From VAZQ01 sp963785745 (lineage in GTDB: Bacteria > Pseudomonadota > Alphaproteobacteria > Rhizobiales > Xanthobacteraceae), in assembly GCA_963785745.1 (NCBI GenBank), contig CAWAWR010000030.1, positions 1-64,000 of the forward strand: a stretch of 64,000 nt of DNA. Direction: 5' to 3'. Positions within the stretch are counted from its first letter, which is position 1. Every line of letters begins with the position of its first letter. The position numbers and the translations under genes were made by a program. The notes below the pieces were generated by a model, which was not told the DNA's origin, searched no databases, and saw only the letters and a program-made list of their open reading frames with translations. This document shows, in pieces, positions 1 through 8,784 of the stretch.

Positions 1-196
1 AGTAGAGCCATTTGCGTACATAACGATTTCGCACGAACTTAGTCCGCTTATGTGAAGCTCCGGTTACGATGACTGTCTTCCATTGTCATCTGCCTCTTGA
101 CAGAAGACACTTCGACGGGCATCAAATAGCACAGTGGACTCGGACGAGTGCCGTACCCGCGCAATCGAGCACAGGCGTAATCACTTGGAGCCAGCC
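1..196. other. Left edge, no gene seen
   Basis: No coding segment is supported here. Open frames on both strands lack a ribosome binding site and resemble no family. A GGAG at 187-190 belongs to the following dehydrogenase gene. Confidence 0.4.
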
Positions 197-1218
197 ATGC
201 CGAACATGCGTGCGGTTCAGGTTTCACGCCCCGGTGGTCCTCTCGAGCTTGTCGAACGGCCATTCCCGAGCCGGAGCGGAGCTCAGTGCGGATTAAGGTG
301 GAGGCCTGCGGCATTTGCCATAGTGACGTGCTAACCAAGGACGGTTTGTGGCCCGGGATCAAGTTTCCTCGGGTCCCGGGGCATGAAGTAATTGGCATGA
401 TCGATGCTTTAGGCAACGACGTTCCTACGCGCTGGCAACCAGGCCAGCGAGTCGGTGTCGGCTGGCATGCATGGCACTGCGGCTATTGCGATTCTTGTCG
501 CCGGGCGAATTTTTTCGCCTGCGAAACTGGCGTCCAGATAACCGGCATCTCACTCGACGGCGGATATGCTGATTACATGATCGCCCCGGCGACCGCGCTC
601 GCGGTTGTGCCCGAGGGACTTGCCGCCGTGGAAGCGGCGCCGCTAATGTGTGCTGGTCTCACTACGTTTAACGCACTTCGAAACAGCGGCGCGAAGCCGG
701 GCGATCTTGTGGCCGTGCTCGGCATCGGTGGCCTCGGTCATCTCGGCGTTCAATACGCGGCCAAGATGGGTTTTCGTACGGTCGCCATCGCTCGCGGGAA
801 GGACAAGGAGCCGCTCGCCAGGCAGCTCGGCGCATTTCACTACATCGACAGCGAAGCCACGGATCCCGCTGCCGAGCTGTCGAAACTGGGCGGCGCCAAG
901 GTCGTGCTCGCCACCGTTACGCACGGCCCCGCGATGAGCGCCACGATCGGCGGACTTGCTCCCAAGGGCCGGCTCATGGTCCTCGGCGCCGCCGGCCCGT
1001 TTGAGGCTTCCCCGCTCCTACTCCTATCAGCCCGTCGCGCTATCGAAGGTTGGTACTCCGGAACCTCGATCGATGCACAAGATACGCTCGCCTTTAGCGC
1101 GCAGTCCGACGTGCAATCCATGAACGAGGCCTATCCATTGGAACGAGCGCCGGAAGCATTCGACCGAATGATGAGCGGCAAGGCACGATTCAGAGTCGTG
1201 CTCACAATGATCGACTAG
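197..1218 (+). CDS. Zinc-dependent alcohol dehydrogenase (frameshifted near 265)
   Basis: Medium-chain zinc alcohol dehydrogenase, expected to oxidise alcohols or reduce aldehydes with NAD(P) in the cytosol. After one frame correction the protein is about 341 residues, the normal family length. Catalytic-zinc ligands are visible as C38 (CGICHS), the GHE motif at 62-64 and C152 (MCAG). The structural-zinc lobe has four cysteines (C95, C98, C101, C109), and the nucleotide-binding loop GIGGLGHLG lies at 176-184. The start is the ATG at 197 because GGAG sits six bases upstream and the N-terminus MPNMRAVQV fits the family. A base seems to be missing in the C run near 265, which splits the gene into two frames. 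The family is clear; the substrate is unknown. Confidence 0.9.
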
Positions 1219-1510
1219 AAGCTGCTAGTTGTTCTGTCACCCACTTTGTACTTCAAAAACGTGTGTCACATGGGTGGTTAATTTCGCTCGTCTCATGTCT
1301 AAGTTGGACGGGACGAGTTGCTGACACATTTCGGCTAAACGCGCCATCAACGGTCGATCTTGAAAAGCGCGTCGTGGTGTCGCTACCGAAGCAAGCCACA
1401 GGCTTTCGTGAGACTGTGGACTAGTGCTACCCGGGGAATATAGAAATATCAGTTGTGCGAACAAGCTCTGGTTTACAGGTTCGATGGGATCAGTGACCGG
1501 GAGAAACCAA
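1219..1510. other. Intergenic, nothing recognised
   Basis: Between the dehydrogenase stop and the next gene start I see no ORF with family resemblance, no strong hairpin and no RNA gene. Confidence 0.4.
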
Positions 1511-2921
1511 ATGTCTCGCCACCGGATGGAATTCCTAGTTCACTTCGTCGTAGTCTCCACATGGATCATCGGTGGGCACGCGGTCGCGCAGGCTCAGAGT
1601 GTTATTGGCGCGGGCACGCAGCGGCCATTTGTCGTTGGTGTCGTGCCCGTCGTGGGCAACGGCGCGGTTGGCGGCGTGGCGATTGACGCCAAGGGGGCCA
1701 TCGAGCAGGCCGAGCAGCGTGACGTTGTCGCGCTGCGTGATGCCCGGCGCGACGCGACTGTCAGGTCTTGCGGGGGATATTACCAAGCCGAGCGAGCTAC
1801 GCAAGATTTCGCTCCGTCGGCTTGACACACTTCTGGCGCAACACGTGAGCCAGAACAAGCCGCTGCCGCCGGACATGCTCTATCTCGCAGGTTTGCAGCG
1901 CGTCGAGTACGTGTTCGCTTATCCTGAGTTCAAGCGACATCGTGTTGGCCGGGCCGGCGGAGGGATGGACGGTCGATGACGCCGGCAATGTCGTTGGGGC
2001 AAACTCCGGCGCGGCCGTGCTGCAGTTGGTCGACTTGATCGCCGCCTTGCGGACGACCGATCAAGATGCTTGCCGGCGAGCTGATAAGCTGCTCGATCGA
2101 TCCGACTCCGGCAGGGCTCAAGCGGTTTGCACGACTCATGCGCGGCAATCGCGTGTCGCCCTCGGCCCAATTGCTCAGACGAATGGAGCAGGCCGTGGGG
2201 CCGCAGACGATTACGCTGACCGGCGTGTCACCGGAGAGCCACTTCGCCCAGGTTCTCGTCGCGGCGGATTGGCAAATGAAGCGGCTCGGGATGGGCCTGG
2301 CGCCGTCGCCTGTTGATGGATTGACGAGTTACCTGGAATTGTTGAACGATGGGCCTGATTCGAAGCCGCGAAATGCCCTGCCTCGCTGGTGGATCGCCTA
2401 CGGCGAACAGCCCGTGGAGCGGGATGCCGAAGGGCTTGGCTGGCGAATCTCGCGGCCAGGTATTCAAGTCCGCACGGCGGCCGGACGATTGGAGTCCGAC
2501 GGTCGGATTGCGACTCAGACCGAGAGCGATCCGATCGCAAAACAATGGGCCGACTCCATGACGGCGAAGTACGATCGACTGGCGATCGTCGAACCCGTGT
2601 TCGGTCAATTACGCGGCTGCATGGATTTGGCGCTGGTGACGGCAATTCTCGCCAGCGGCGATCTGTTGACGCACGTTGGTCTGGAATTGCCGATGCTGCT
2701 TGACGACACGCGCCTTCAGCTCGCCGCGCATCGACGTACCGAAAACCGTCGCCTCGCATGCGAGCGCGCTTAGGAGAGGCCGCACGTGGGTGGTGAGCGT
2801 ATCCGGCGGCGTGGAGCTGGATGTGCCGCGCGTGGTCAATGCGGCCGAATTGCAAGCTGACGTGCGGGAAGCGCGAATGCACGCATCGCCGAATCACACC
2901 AACTCATGGTGGTGGGACTGA
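1511..2921 (+). CDS. DUF1598-type planctomycete protein (several frameshifts)
   Basis: A secreted protein of unknown function, read across four or five frames. The order is: signal-like start MSRHRMEFLVHFVVV with an AQAQ cleavage region; the segment GGVAIDAKGAI; the segment SELRKISLRRLDTLL; then MLYLAGLQRVEYVFAYPE. This is followed by DIVLAGPAEGWTVDDAGNVVG and ISCSIDPTPAGLKRF. The C-terminus ends MHASPNHTNSWWWD. I recognise the LAGLQR..VFVYP, AGPAEGW and CSIDPT blocks from the DUF1598 family, which I know only from planctomycetes. Frame changes fall near 1755, 1930, 2064 and 2740, each between two well-conserved blocks, so sequencing error is more likely than decay. The start is the ATG at 1511. 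Function unknown. Confidence 0.75.
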
Positions 2922-3318
2922 ACACATCAATCTGCGTCGGTCGCATCGACCGAGAGCACGAAAAGGTTGGGGACGCATCCGAGATATCGTTGGTTTGCCG
3001 GCGTGTTTCTACGGCCAGAACGACCGCCGAGTGCCAGACGCGGCGCGGAGATGAGTTTGCGGCACAGTTTTACTGTGTCATCAAAGGGGTCGGTTGTTGA
3101 CGTGTCTCACGCGTTGACGAGTTTTGGAACTCGCTGGACCTCAACAGGGTTTCTAAAAAGATACCCACCGCGCACACTACACCCCCGGTTTTCGAGAGCT
3201 GCCCCTCAAGACTGCTCGGCAACATACCGCTCAATAAGTACCGCCGGTCGCTTGACGAAATTGAGTGACAGTATCAGCGCATTCTGGCCATGGAGCTGTC
3301 GCAACGAACAGCCGAGGC
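2922..3318. other. Intergenic with one dispersed-repeat copy
   Basis: Open frames here are unconvincing. The stretch holds one copy of the element that also follows PEP-CTERM genes further on (3107-3130, listed separately) and ends where the first KdpE-type promoter begins. Confidence 0.4.
3107..3130 (-). repeat. Copy A of the CAACTC-TCAACGCG dispersed element
   Basis: Read on the minus strand it is GTTCCAAAACTCGTCAACGC plus GTGA. It matches the elements found just after the stop codons of the PEP-CTERM genes at 15,528-15,553, 20,560-20,584 and 21,079-21,101, but here no PEP-CTERM gene adjoins it. Confidence 0.6.
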
Positions 3319-3385
3319 TGTTGATAGATTCTTGATGCCGAACAGCCAAATCTTGAGGCCCTTTTGAGGCGGTCGTCGCTAGGAT
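3319..3385 (+). promoter_or_regulatory. KdpE-type promoter P1
   Basis: Two pairs of 11-bp direct repeats: TGTTGATAGAT (3319-3329) with TCTTGATGCCG (3330-3340), then a 10-bp gap, then TCTTGAGGCCC (3351-3361) with TTTTGAGGCGG (3362-3372). Seven bases later comes the -10 box TAGGAT (3380-3385). The same geometry recurs exactly at 3647-3713 and 12,232-12,298. Tandem 11-bp repeats overlapping the -35 position are typical of OmpR/PhoB-family activators, and kdpE, a member of that family, lies downstream. The first small membrane gene starts about 58 bp after the -10 box. KdpE as the binder is inference. Confidence 0.75.
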
Positions 3386-3442
3386 TACACAGAACGGTAG
3401 TGCGCGAGACGCCGCGCATCACTTCGATAAAGGGAACCGGCG

Positions 3443-3544
3443 ATGATCGATTTCACAATACTCCTCGTGGCCTTGGGCCTTGGCGCACTGGCATGGGTGA
3501 TGCTCGCGGTATCCGACCGGCTTCTGAGAGATAAGGACAAATGA
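3443..3544 (+). CDS. 33-aa membrane protein of the kdp locus (copy 1)
   Basis: Tiny single-span membrane protein with start MIDFTILLVALGLGALAWVM and end DRLLRDKDK, preceded by AAAGGGAACC. It resembles the 32-aa protein at 3781-3879: both have an acidic start (IDFT or NDLT), one hydrophobic span with a central W, and a DRL motif just after it. Small proteins of this type sit next to kdpF in some bacteria. A role with the Kdp potassium ATPase follows from position only. It has its own promoter P1 and stands 236 bp upstream of the second copy. Confidence 0.6.
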   Translation: MIDFTILLVALGLGALAWVMLAVSDRLLRDKDK

Positions 3545-3646
3545 TCGCTTGACGGTCTGTTTCCGCGATCGAGCAATCCAAGAAGAGGTATTTGACCGAA
3601 GGAGAGTGTCACCTCAACGATCATGCTTCTGGCGCAAGGCATTCGA

Positions 3647-3713
3647 TCTTGATGCTTTCTTAATGCCGTTGGGCCCAATATTGACTCTATCTTGATGCGC
3701 GGGTTGATAGGAT
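3647..3713 (+). promoter_or_regulatory. KdpE-type promoter P2 for kdpFABC
   Basis: Repeats TCTTGATGCTT (3647-3657) and TCTTAATGCCG (3658-3668), a 10-bp gap, then TATTGACTCTA (3679-3689) and TCTTGATGCGC (3690-3700), a 7-bp spacer and the -10 box TAGGAT (3708-3713). Geometry is identical to P1 and P3. Transcription would start around 3720 and run into the second small membrane gene, kdpF and kdpABC. The placement of the second pair over the -35 region suggests activation by a phosphorylated OmpR-family regulator, most likely the KdpE encoded downstream. Confidence 0.8.
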
Positions 3714-3780
3714 TCAGACAGCTACGTTCTTTATCGTGTCGCCCCACCACGGGCACTAAATCTGGATTGGAGATCATGCT

Positions 3781-3879
3781 GTGAACGACTTGACATTGCT
3801 CGCAATTTCGGCCGGGTTCGCTCTGTCGTCGTGGCTGTTGATCGTCCTGTGCGACCGGCTGATGGGAGGCACGCAATGA
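3781..3879 (+). CDS. 32-aa membrane protein of the kdp locus (copy 2)
   Basis: Starts with GTG because the nearby ATG at 3776 meets a stop after two codons; a GGAG lies eight bases upstream of the GTG. The protein begins MNDLTLLAISAGFALSSW, has one membrane span and ends CDRLMGGTQ. It overlaps kdpF by four bases (ATGA), so the two are translationally coupled. It is a paralogue of the protein at 3443-3544. Probably a small subunit or stabiliser of the Kdp complex; function inferred from position. Confidence 0.65.
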   Translation: MNDLTLLAISAGFALSSWLLIVLCDRLMGGTQ

Positions 3880-3968
3880 GCGGAAGCGAACTTGTCGGAC
3901 TCGTGTTGTCGGTGGGACTGCTGGTGTATTTGATCATCGCGCTGTTGAAGCCGGAGTGGTTCGCATGA
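3876..3968 (+). CDS. kdpF: K+-transporting ATPase subunit KdpF
   Basis: 30-residue single-span membrane protein, MSGSELVGLVLSVGLLVYLI and then IALLKPEWFA. The LLKPE(W/R)F ending is typical of KdpF, which stabilises the KdpABC complex in the inner membrane. It overlaps the upstream small gene by ATGA and the start of kdpA by four bases (ATG at 3965, TGA at 3966-3968), as expected of a compact kdp operon. Confidence 0.9.
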   Translation: MSGSELVGLVLSVGLLVYLIIALLKPEWFA

Positions 3969-5746
3969 CTGCCAATGATTGGATTCAGATTGTGCTTTAT
4001 TTTGTCGTGCTCGCGGCGCTGGCCAAGCCGCTGGGCTGGTACATGGCCCGCGTCTATCGAAGGCAAGCCGTGCGGGCTGGACCGTGCGCTGGGCTGGCTG
4101 GAGCGCGGCATCTATCGCGTTGCCGGCGTCGATCCGCAGCAGGAAATGGGCTGGCGGCAATACGCGGTCGCCGTGCTGCTGTTCAACGCCGTCGGCTTCC
4201 TGGCCGTGTACGCGCTGCTGCGGCTGCAGGGCGTCTTGCCGCTCAATCCGCAGGGTTTCCCGGCGAACACGCCCGACCTGGCGTTCAACACGGCCGCCAG
4301 CTTCGCCACGAACACCAACTGGCAGAGCTACGGCGGCGAAACGACGATGAGCTACCTGTCGCAGATGCTCGGGCTGACCGTGCAGAACTTCGTCTCGGCG
4401 GCGTCCGGGCATGGCCGTGCTGGTGGCGCTGATTCGCGGCCTGGCGCGGCGCACCGCCGACGACGATCGGCAACTTCTGGTTCGACCTCGTGCGGTCGAC
4501 GCTCTACATCCTGCTGCCGCTGTCGATCGTCCTGGCGCTGGTGCTGGTGTCGCAGGGCGTCATTCAGAACTTCAAGCCGTACGAGACGGTCGACGCTGCT
4601 GCAGCCGATCGACGGCGGCGGACGGCACGAGCGTGACCGACGCAGACGCTGGCGATGGGCCCGGCGGCGTCGCAGATTGCGATCAAGCAGCTCGGCACCA
4701 ACGGCGGCGGGTTCTTCAACGTCAACTCGGCGCATCCGTTCGAGAATCCCACGCCGCTGTCGAACTTCCTCGAGATGCTGGCGATCCTGCTGATCTCCGG
4801 CCGCGCTGTGCTACACGTTCGGCGTGATGGTCGGCGACACGCGGCAAGGCTGGGCCGTGCTGGCGGCGATGTTCGTGATCTTCGTGCCGCTGACGATTGT
4901 TCGCCGTCTGGCAGGAGCAATCGGGCGTGCCCGCGTACGACGCGATGGGCGTCGACCAAGTCGCCATCGCCGCTGCAATCGGGCGGCAACATGGAAGGCA
5001 AGGAAACCCGCTTCGGCATCGCCAACTCCGGCCTCTGGGCTGCCGCCACGACGGCCGCCTCGAACGGCAGCGTCAACTCGATGCACGACTCGTTCACGCC
5101 GCTGGGCGGGCTGGTGCCGATGTGGCTGATGCAACTCGGCGAGGTCGTCTTCGGCGGCGTCGGCAGCGGGCTGTACGGCATGTTGATGTTCGTGATCGTC
5201 GCCGTGTTCGTCGCCGGGCTGATGGTCGGCCGCACGCCGGAGTATCTCGGCAAGAAGATCGAAGCCTACGAAATGAAAATGGCCTCGCTCGTGATCCTGA
5301 TTCCGCCGCTGGTCGTGCTGGTCGGCACGGCGATCGCCGTCGTCGGGACCGGGGCTCGACTACGTCGTCGGGCGACGAAGTGAAAAGCAATCTCGAACAA
5401 TCCCGGCGCCCACGGCTTCTCGGAAGTGCTGTACGCGTTCTCGTCGGCCGGCAACAACAACGGCAGCGCGTTCGCCGGACTGACGGCCAACGAGCCGTTC
5501 TACAACACGGCCTTGGGGCTGGCGATGTTCGCGTCCCGCTACTGGCTGATGATTCCGACGCTGGCGATCGCCGGTTCGCTGGCGCGAAAGAAATACACGC
5601 CGCCCGGCGCCGGCACGCTGCCGACGCACCCGCCGCTGTTCGTCGTGATGCTGGTGGGCACGGTGCTGCTGGTCGGTGCGCTGACGTTCGTGCCCGCACT
5701 GGCGCTGGGCCCGATCGTCGAACACTTGCAAATGATCGCGTCGTAA
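3965..5746 (+). CDS. kdpA: K+-transporting ATPase subunit KdpA (many frameshifts)
   Basis: Potassium-binding, channel-like membrane subunit of the KdpFABC pump. It begins MTANDWIQIVLYFVVLAALA. Selectivity-filter regions are all recognisable in successive frames: NTNWQSYGGE (about 4310), QLGTNGGGFFNVN (about 4690) and SSAGNNNGSAFAGL (about 5440). The C-terminus ends PIVEHLQMIAS. The full length is close to the usual 590 residues. Single-base frame changes occur near 4057, 4405, 4465, 4590, 4640, 4803, 4905, 4975 and 5360-5400. Most are an extra G or C that restores a perfect KdpA reading when ignored. I therefore take it as an intact gene with sequence errors. Confidence 0.93.
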
Positions 5747-5778
5747 GCGATCGCTCGAGAAGTAAGGATTCATCCGCT

Positions 5779-7860
5779 ATGTCCACGACCACGAAAGCTC
5801 GTCCGCTTGTTCGATCCGCCGATTGTGCGGCGGGCGATGGTCGACTGCGTTCCTGAAGCTCGATCCGCGGCGCCAGATCCGCAACCCGGTGATGTTCACC
5901 GTGTTCGTCGGCAGCATCCTGACGACGGGCCTGGGCATCTACGCGCTGTCGAATCCGCGGCCAGGAATCGCCGGCGTTCATCTTCGGCGTGTCCGCCTGG
6001 CTGTGGTTCACGGTGCTGTTCGCCAACTTTGCCGAAGCGATGGCCGAAGGGCGCGGCAAGGCCCAGGCCGACTCGCTGCGTGCAACGCGCCGCGACGTGC
6101 AGGCCAAGAAGCTCGACGCAGCCGCAGCTACGGCGCCGAGCACCATCTCGTCTCCGCTGCCACGCTTGCGCAAAGACGACGTCGTGCTGGTCGAGGCCGG
6201 CGACTGATCCCCAGCGACGGCGAAGTCATCGAAGGCGTCGCCTCGGTCGATGAAAGTGCGATCACCGGCGAAAGTGCCCCGGTGATCCGCGAAAGCGGCG
6301 GCGACCGCAGCAGCGTCACCGGCGGCACGCGCGTGCTTTCCGACTGGCTCGTCGTGCGCGTCACCGCCAATCCGGGCGAGACGTTTCTCGACCGCATGAT
6401 CGGCCTGGTCGAAGGCGCCAAGCGGCAAAAGACGCCGAACGAAATCGCGCTCGACATCCTGCTGGCCGCGATGACGATCATCTTTCTGTTCGTGTGCGCG
6501 ACGCTGCTGCCGTTCTCGAAATACAGCGTCGCGGCGGCCGGGCAGGGAAGCCCGATCACGGTGACCGTGCTCGTCGCGCTGCTGGTGTGCTTGATTCCGA
6601 CGACGATCGGCGGCCTGCTCTCGGCCATCGGCATCGCCGGCATGGACCGCATGATTCAGGCCAACGTGATCGCCATGTCGGGCCGCGCGGTGGAAGCGGC
6701 CGGCGACGTCGACGTGCTGCTGCTGGACAAGACCGGCACGATCACGATGGGCAATCGGCAGGCCGTCGAGTTCATTCCTGCGCCGGGCGTCGAGCTGCCC
6801 GACCTGGCCGACGCGGCGCAACTGGCGTCGCTGGCCGACGAAACGCCCGAAGGCCGCAGCATCGTCGTGCTGGCCAAGGAGAAGTACGGCCTGCGCGGGC
6901 GAAACGTGCACGATCTTGGCGCGACGTTCATTCCGTTCTCCGCTCAGACGCGGATGAGCGGCGTCGACATCGAACGGCCGGCAGATTCGCAAGGGCGCCG
7001 CACAGAGCATCGAGCGATTCGTCGGCGAGCAAGGCGGCGACGTTTCCGCGTCGAGTTCGCGAATCGGTCGACGAGATCGCCCGACAAGGCGGCACGCCGC
7101 TGGTCGTCGCCGACGGCGCGCAAGACGCTCGGCGTGATCCACCTGAAGGACATCGTCAAAGGCGGCATCAAGGAGCGGTTCATCGAGCTGCGGCGGATGG
7201 GCATCAAGACGGTGATGATCACCGGCGACAACCCGCTGACGGCCGCCGCGATCGCCGCCGAGGCGGGCGTCGACGATTTTCTCGCCGAGGCCACGCCCGA
7301 AGCCAAGCTGAAGATGATCCGCGACTATCAGGCCGGCGGCCGGCTGGTGGCGATGACCGGCGACGGCACGAACGATTCGCCCGCGCTCGCCCAGGCCGAC
7401 GTGGCCGTGGCCATGAACTCCGGCACGCAGGCCGCCAAGGAAGCCGGCAACATGGTCGATCTCGACTCCAATCCGACGAAGCTGATCGAGATCGTCGAGA
7501 TCGGCAAGCAACTGCTGATGACGCGCGGCTCGCTGACCACGTTCAGCCTGGCCAACGACGTGGCGAAGTACTTTGCGATCATCCCGGCCGCGTTCGCCAC
7601 GACCTATCCCGTGCTCGACAAGCTGAACGTGATGCGGCTGGCCACGCCGTCGAGCGCGATCCTGTCGGCGGTGATTTTCAACGCGCTGATCATCATCGCG
7701 CTGATTCCGCTGGCGCTGCGCGGCGTGCCGTATCGGGCCGTCGGTGCGGCGCGGCTGCTGCGCGACAACTTGCTGATCTACGGCCTCGGCGGCCTGATCG
7801 TGCCGTTCATCGGCATCAAGGTGATCGACGTGTTGCTGGTGGCCTTGAGAATTCGCCTAA
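5779..7860 (+). CDS. kdpB: K+-transporting P-type ATPase subunit KdpB (frameshifted)
   Basis: Catalytic ATP-hydrolysing subunit of the Kdp pump. The start MSTTTKARPLF follows a GTAAGG-like site, 32 bp after kdpA. Visible hallmarks: ITGES of the actuator domain (about 6255), the phosphorylation motif DKTGTIT with its Asp (about 6726), GDNPLTAAAI (about 7225) and the hinge motif TGDGTNDSPAL (about 7357). The end VIDVLLVALRI is followed by TAA at 7858-7860 once one base is adjusted. Frame changes near 5812, 5850, 5965, 6105-6130, 6200 and 6985-7080. Length of about 690 residues is normal. The next gene starts 10 bp later. Confidence 0.93.
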
Positions 7861-7870
7861 GGAGACTTCC

Positions 7871-8438
7871 ATGTTCGCATTGTTACGACAAGCAGTTTTG
7901 ATGTTCGTCGCTCTGACGGTGGTGACCGGCGTGGCCTATCCCGCTGGTGATGACGGTCGTCGCCCAAGTCGTGTTTCCGCACCAGGCGAACGGCAGCTTG
8001 ATCGAGCGCGACGGCAAAGTGGTCGGCTCCGAACTGATCGGCCAGCAGTTCGATGATCCGCGATACTTTTGGGGCCGGCCGTCGGCGACGGCGCCGCGCG
8101 TACAACGGCGGCGCCTCGACAGGCAGCAACTTCGGCCCGACGAACCCGGCTCAGCTCGACGCGGTTCGCAGGCCGTGTCGAAGCATTCGAAAAGCGCATC
8201 CGGACAATCGGGCCCGATCCCGGTCGACCTGGTGACCGCGTCCGGCAGCGGGCTCGATCCGCACATCAGCCCGGCGGCGGCCGAGTATCAAGTCGCGCGC
8301 GTGGCGAAAGCGAGAGGCGTCGATGCGCAAACCATTCGCGACCTCGTCGCGCAACACACCGCCGGCCGGGCACTTGGTGTGCTGGGTGAACCGCGAGTCA
8401 ATGTGCTGGAACTCAACTTGGCACTCGACGCAATGTAA
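7871..8438 (+). CDS. kdpC: K+-transporting ATPase subunit KdpC (frameshifted)
   Basis: Single-span KdpC subunit, which raises ATP affinity of the pump. Start ATG at 7871 is preceded by AAGGAGAC. The signal-anchor MFALLRQAVLMFVALTVVTG is followed by VGSELIGQQFDDPRYFWGRP, then GGASTGSNFGPTNP, then SGSGLDPHISPAAAEYQVAR, all diagnostic for KdpC. The gene ends VLELNLALDAM. Frame changes lie near 7943, 8090 and 8165-8215. Length of about 188 residues matches the family. Confidence 0.92.
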
Positions 8439-8784
8439 GTGCATGGAAGCGCCGGGCGGCACCGCGCCTTGATCGGTTCCCCGTAGGCTACACACTCGCG
8501 AGGACCTCTTCATTGGCCGGTGCCGCCTCTAAGTTGCAGCTGGATTTGAGGACCGAATCATGATGGCGCTGGTCTCAGCTACGATTCCGATCTCAGAAAA
8601 TCGTACGGATCCGATCAATCCCGTCCAAGTGAGCGTTGGTGGCAGCATTTCTGGCGCGGCTTCCTGAAATGGCTCACGGAACCAATCCCATTCCCCGGCA
8701 AATGGCCCGTCATCGATAGCCAGCGAGAAAGGTACAATAAAGAAGCAGAGTTGAAATCTGCGAAATCGGATGAAATAGAAATTG
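8439..8784 (+). other. kdpC-kdpD gap with a possible small ORF
   Basis: Kdp operons usually have little space here. An ATG at 8560 opens a frame that, with one base corrected, reads FWRGFLKWLTEPIPFPGKWP and then QRERYNKEAELKSAKSDEIEI. It would stop at TGA 8783-8785, which overlaps the kdpD ATG as TGATG. The aromatic, amphipathic composition and coupled stop suggest a real small protein of about 75 residues. I recognise no family, and the frame correction is assumed. Confidence 0.35.

Noticed and set aside
5094..7511. 805-residue open frame on the minus strand across kdpA and kdpB
   Set aside because: Antisense shadow in GC-rich DNA: rich in Arg, Asp and His with no motif, while the plus strand carries clear Kdp motifs.
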